A stretch of DNA of 6,586 nt from Olsenella sp. GTDB lineage: Bacteria > Actinomycetota > Coriobacteriia > Coriobacteriales > Atopobiaceae. Where the stretch lies: NCBI GenBank assembly GCA_015062715.1, contig SUUD01000115.1, positions 1-6,586 on the forward strand. The letters run 5' to 3'. The position numbers and the translations under genes are program-made. Below the pieces are notes generated by a model. That model saw only the letters and a program-made list of their open reading frames with translations, was not told where the DNA came from and made no database searches. Shown here piece after piece: positions 4,146-6,586 of the stretch (the stretch's first letter is position 1; each line of letters begins with the position of its first letter).

Positions 4146-6227
4146 ATGCACACCCACCACACCACCTACCTCGTACCCCTACGTGCCGTCATTGCCGCTC
4201 CGCTCTCTGCCGCACTTGTCACCACGCTTGCAGCAGCGCCCGCGACCATGGCACTCCTCCCCACCGTCGCCCTGGCCGAGCCGCAGGTCCAGACCCAGGA
4301 CGATGCTACGCCCGACAAGGCCGAGACGGTCTACGTGTACGCCGACGCAAGCGGGGCGACGCGCTCGGTCGAGGTCGAGGCGCGCCTTGCCAACCGGTCG
4401 GGCGCCTCGACGCTCTTTGACGAGAGCGACCTCACGGACATAACGGCGACCTCGGGCGGTGCGGCCTTCTCTACCGGCAGCGGCGGCGAGCTCGTCTGGA
4501 CAAGCGACGGGGGCGAGGTCAGCTACGAGGGCACGTCCGCAAAGGAACCGCCGCTCGAGGTGCGCGTGAGCTACCAGCTGGATGGCCGCGACGTCTCGCC
4601 CCAGGAGCTCCTGGGGGCCTCGGGCCACGTCACCATCCGCTACGACTACCTCAACAACGCCGAGGTCGACGGCACCAAGGTGCCCTTCCTTGCGATCACG
4701 GGTGTCTCGCTTGACCCCGCCCGATTCTCCAACATGAGCGTCACCAATGGACGCATCATGGACGAGGCGGGAAGCCTCGTGGTCGTGGGCTATGCCCTCC
4801 CCGGGCTTCAGGAGGGCCTGGTGACCGAGCTCGAGGACCTTGAGATGCCCGACCACTTTGAGATCCAGGCCGACGTCACCGACTTCGAGTTGGACAAGAC
4901 GCTCACGCTGGTTACGCCCGACCTGCTCTCCGAACTTGACACTGGCGGCATCGACTTTGGCGAGCTTGACGAGGCCATGGACGCCATGCGCGACGCGGTG
5001 GGCGCGCTGGGCGAGGGCGCCGGACAGCTTTCGAGCGGCCTGGACAAGCTGGCCCAGGGGGCGGGCACGCTGGACAGCGGCGCGGCGCAGTATGACGAGA
5101 TGCTCTCGCAGATGGGCGACGCCTCTGCGCTCACGGACGGGGCCGCGCAGCTCACGGGCCTTGTCGGCCAGCTTCAGGCGGGCGCCACCCAGGCCTCGCA
5201 GGGAGCGTCCGCCCTGGCGGAGGCCCTTGGGAAGATCAAGGACGACACAAGTGGTGCCGCCGGCGTGGCAGGCGGCCTCGCGGCCACCATCGATGCCGCC
5301 GGGGACCAGGTGGGCTCCGCAAAGGACCGTCTGACGCAGCTCGGCTCCAGCATCGAGTCGGGCAAGGACACGGCCCTGCAGGAGATCGACGGGGCACGTG
5401 CCGCCGCCAACCCCGACCAGATTGCAGCTGCCGCCCAGGCGGCAGAGGGCGCCGCCGCAGAGCTCTCGGGAGCGACGCAGGCTGCCCTGGCGGCCCTCGA
5501 CGGCATCGACACCACGGACCTGGAGCCCGAGCAGGCTGCTGCCATCGATGCTGCCGTGGAAGATGCCAGGAAGGCGCTCACCACGCCTGACGTGAGCGAC
5601 GCGACGGGCAAGCTAAGCGCTGCCGCCGAGAGCCTGGGCGGGGTCTCCGGCAGCCTCGCGGCGGCCAGGACGGCCATCGAGGACATCCCGGCAGACACGA
5701 GCGCCATTGCCGACGGCCTCGACCAGACGGGCGGGACGCTCGACAGTGCGTCTGGCGGTGCAAGGACCCTCGAGCAGAACCTCAGCGGCGCGGCCGAGGG
5801 CATCGGGTCGGCCGCGAAGAGCGCCTCCGACCTGGGCAACGGCATGGAACAGCTCGCAGACGGCGTCTCCGCGCACCGTAGTGACGTGGCCGGGCTCGCG
5901 AGCGCGCTCGGCACCCTAGGCCAGTCGTTGCCGCAGGCGGCAGCGGGTGCGGCAGCCCTTCACCAAGGAGCGTCAGCCCTCGCGCAAGGCACGGCTGCCG
6001 CAGCCGATGGGGCTTCGCAGCTGGCCGACGGCATAGGCGAGTTCGACGAGCAGGGCGTCTCCAAGCTTGCCGACGAGCTCGACGCGCACATCGGGAGCCT
6101 CCCCGACCGCATCGACGCCCTATCCGGCGCCGCGCGCGATTACACCACCTTCTCGGGGCTTGCCGACGGCCAGACCGGCTCGGTCCGCTTCATCTACGAG
6201 GTCGACGCCATCAAGGCCGAGGAGTAA
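4146..6227 (+). CDS. Secreted YhgE-like protein with xxxLxxG heptad-repeat coiled coils
   Basis: A 693-residue exported protein. A signal peptide (h-region about 14-37, likely cut after TVALA at 44, before EPQVQ) precedes a beta-rich N-terminal domain (about 60-260: TVYVYADASG, SDLTDI, VSYQLDGRDVSPQELLGASG, FSNMSVTNGRI, VVVGYALPGL). The rest is an Ala/Gly/Ser-rich helical region. It has xxxLxxG-type heptads at about 287-362 (AGQLSSGLDKLAQGAGTLDSG) and 548-632 (MEQLADGVS, ASALAQG, ASQLADG) around an Ala-rich middle. The tail FSGLADGQTGSVRFIYEVDA looks like a natural end. These blocks match, from memory, proteins encoded beside MMPL/RND exporters in Firmicutes and Coriobacteria, annotated YhgE/Pip-like. 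Full YhgE/Pip proteins have C-terminal membrane spans; this has none, so it should be released or wall-held through a partner. No LPxTG anchor is present. The ATG at 4146 has AAAGG six bases upstream. No transporter lies beside it, which is unusual. The precise function is unknown; it may be a periplasm-like spacer for an exporter. Confidence 0.85.
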   Translation: MHTHHTTYLVPLRAVIAAPLSAALVTTLAAAPATMALLPTVALAEPQVQTQDDATPDKAETVYVYADASGATRSVEVEARLANRSGASTLFDESDLTDITATSGGAAFSTGSGGELVWTSDGGEVSYEGTSAKEPPLEVRVSYQLDGRDVSPQELLGASGHVTIRYDYLNNAEVDGTKVPFLAITGVSLDPARFSNMSVTNGRIMDEAGSLVVVGYALPGLQEGLVTELEDLEMPDHFEIQADVTDFELDKTLTLVTPDLLSELDTGGIDFGELDEAMDAMRDAVGALGEGAGQLSSGLDKLAQGAGTLDSGAAQYDEMLSQMGDASALTDGAAQLTGLVGQLQAGATQASQGASALAEALGKIKDDTSGAAGVAGGLAATIDAAGDQVGSAKDRLTQLGSSIESGKDTALQEIDGARAAANPDQIAAAAQAAEGAAAELSGATQAALAALDGIDTTDLEPEQAAAIDAAVEDARKALTTPDVSDATGKLSAAAESLGGVSGSLAAARTAIEDIPADTSAIADGLDQTGGTLDSASGGARTLEQNLSGAAEGIGSAAKSASDLGNGMEQLADGVSAHRSDVAGLASALGTLGQSLPQAAAGAAALHQGASALAQGTAAAADGASQLADGIGEFDEQGVSKLADELDAHIGSLPDRIDALSGAARDYTTFSGLADGQTGSVRFIYEVDAIKAEE

Positions 6228-6251
6228 AATCATCCGCTCTTTCGGGCTTGA

Positions 6252-6290
6252 GTCGGGGGCTGGGGGCACGAGATGCCTCCGGCCCCCGAC
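6252..6290. terminator. Very stable hairpin between convergent genes (possible U-less bidirectional terminator)
   Basis: GTCGGGGGCTGGGGGCA (6252-6268) pairs with TGCCTCCGGCCCCCGAC (6274-6290) over 17 positions (two G·T pairs in the plus-strand RNA) around the loop CGAGA. It lies 24 bases past the stop of the repeat-protein gene and 16 bases past the stop of the convergent permease gene. No T-tract follows in either direction, so it differs from the terminator at 4006-4039. Its placement still argues for ending or protecting both transcripts. Confidence 0.6.
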
Positions 6291-6306
6291 GCGTGACGGC
6301 GATGCC

Positions 6307-6586
6307 CTACTCCTGGACCTTCATGGCGATCGAGAGCGGCACCCGGCGGATGGCGCGCACGTGGATGACGGCCACCACCGCATACGTGGCGCACCCAATG
6401 AGCACCTCGCGGGCGAGCAGCTCGATGGGCAGGTAGGCCACGATGTTGCCCGCATAGCGCACCATCATCACCTTGAGCAGCGCCTCCACCCCGGCGATGA
6501 GCAGAGGGATGCACAGCACCATCGACGCCACCACCGTGACGGTGATCGCCAGGATGTACAGGCCATCGATCTCGAGGTTGTGGTAG
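6307..6586 (-). CDS. C-terminal end of an FtsX-like ABC transporter permease (N-terminus beyond window)
   Basis: The frame is open from the right edge to a TAG at 6307, giving the last 92 or so residues. It starts YHNLEIDGLYILAITVTVVA, with one hydrophobic span continuing through SMVLCIPLLIAGVEALL. A short loop (KVMMVRYAGNIVAYLP) follows, then a second span (LIGCATYAVVAVIHV), and it ends AIRRVPLSIAMKVQE. Two closing spans and the basic R-x-x-R-V-P-L-x-x-A-M-K-x-x-E tail are typical of FtsX/MacB-type permeases, whose tails usually read like KI..V.P.EALK. Such permeases work with an ATPase in lipoprotein, peptide or antibiotic efflux, or mechanotransmission. The ATPase and most of the permease are outside the window, so the substrate cannot be said. 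A GTG at 6534 is in frame, but starting there would cut the first span, so the gene surely begins further upstream. Confidence 0.72.
   Translation of the reverse strand, partial: YHNLEIDGLYILAITVTVVASMVLCIPLLIAGVEALLKVMMVRYAGNIVAYLPIELLAREVLIGCATYAVVAVIHVRAIRRVPLSIAMKVQE

Noticed and set aside
4179..4856. 225-codon minus-strand open frame under the N-terminal domain of the repeat protein
   Set aside because: It is antisense to a well-supported signal peptide and N-terminal domain and has shadow-like composition.
5174..5914. 246-codon minus-strand open frame within the repeat-protein gene
   Set aside because: Its Ala/Ser/Pro-rich composition mirrors the Ala/Gly-rich coiled-coil codons on the plus strand. 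There is no start signal or recognisable motif.
5005..6050. Possible DNA tandem repeat or CRISPR-like array in the repeat-protein gene
   Set aside because: The periodicity is at protein level (xxxLxxG heptads). At base level the units are diverged, with no constant repeat and spacer lengths.

Overview
The window is high-GC bacterial DNA with densely packed genes on both strands. Strongly C/G-ending codons, good AGGAGG-type ribosome sites and the mix of envelope genes suggest a high-GC Gram-positive. My best guess is a host-associated actinobacterium of the Coriobacteriia (Olsenella/Collinsella/Atopobium-like). This is inferred from sequence character and family resemblance, not proven. There is no rRNA, tRNA, CRISPR array, insertion sequence or phage module.

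Layout. Bases 1-1473 (minus strand, cut by the left edge) encode an OafA/OatA-type membrane O-acyltransferase that is running into its SGNH esterase domain. It has its own promoter with a perfect TATAAT box and a 15-bp palindrome. Upstream on the same strand lie a small GGQ release-factor-like protein (1568-1954), a two-repeat YegP/DUF1508 protein (2015-2386) and a small single-span membrane protein of unknown function (2501-2830). A 140-bp divergent promoter region follows, in which the two candidate -10 boxes lie in a 9-bp inverted repeat. To its right, on the plus strand, are a stomatin/SPFH protein resembling plant HIR proteins (2988-3977), ended by a textbook UUCG-loop terminator, and a 693-residue secreted coiled-coil protein of the YhgE/xxxLxxG-repeat kind (4146-6227). 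The latter sits behind an AT-rich promoter containing a 19-bp palindromic operator candidate. A very stable hairpin (6252-6290) separates it from the C-terminal end of a convergent FtsX-like ABC permease (6307 to the right edge, minus strand).

How the genes fit together. Most of the products act at or outside the membrane: wall or polysaccharide acylation, an SPFH microdomain scaffold, a secreted repeat protein of a type usually partnered with MMPL/RND exporters, and an ABC permease. The RF-like protein (probable ribosome rescue) and the YegP protein are cytoplasmic. Each gene or short gene pair seems to have its own promoter, so this looks like a set of neighbouring small transcription units rather than one operon. 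I see no clearly new multi-gene system. The items most worth following are the divergent SPFH/small membrane protein pair with its mirror-image promoters, the secreted repeat protein with no transporter beside it, and the GGQG variant of the rescue factor. Intergenic stretches are all shorter than 300 bases and are described in the entries.
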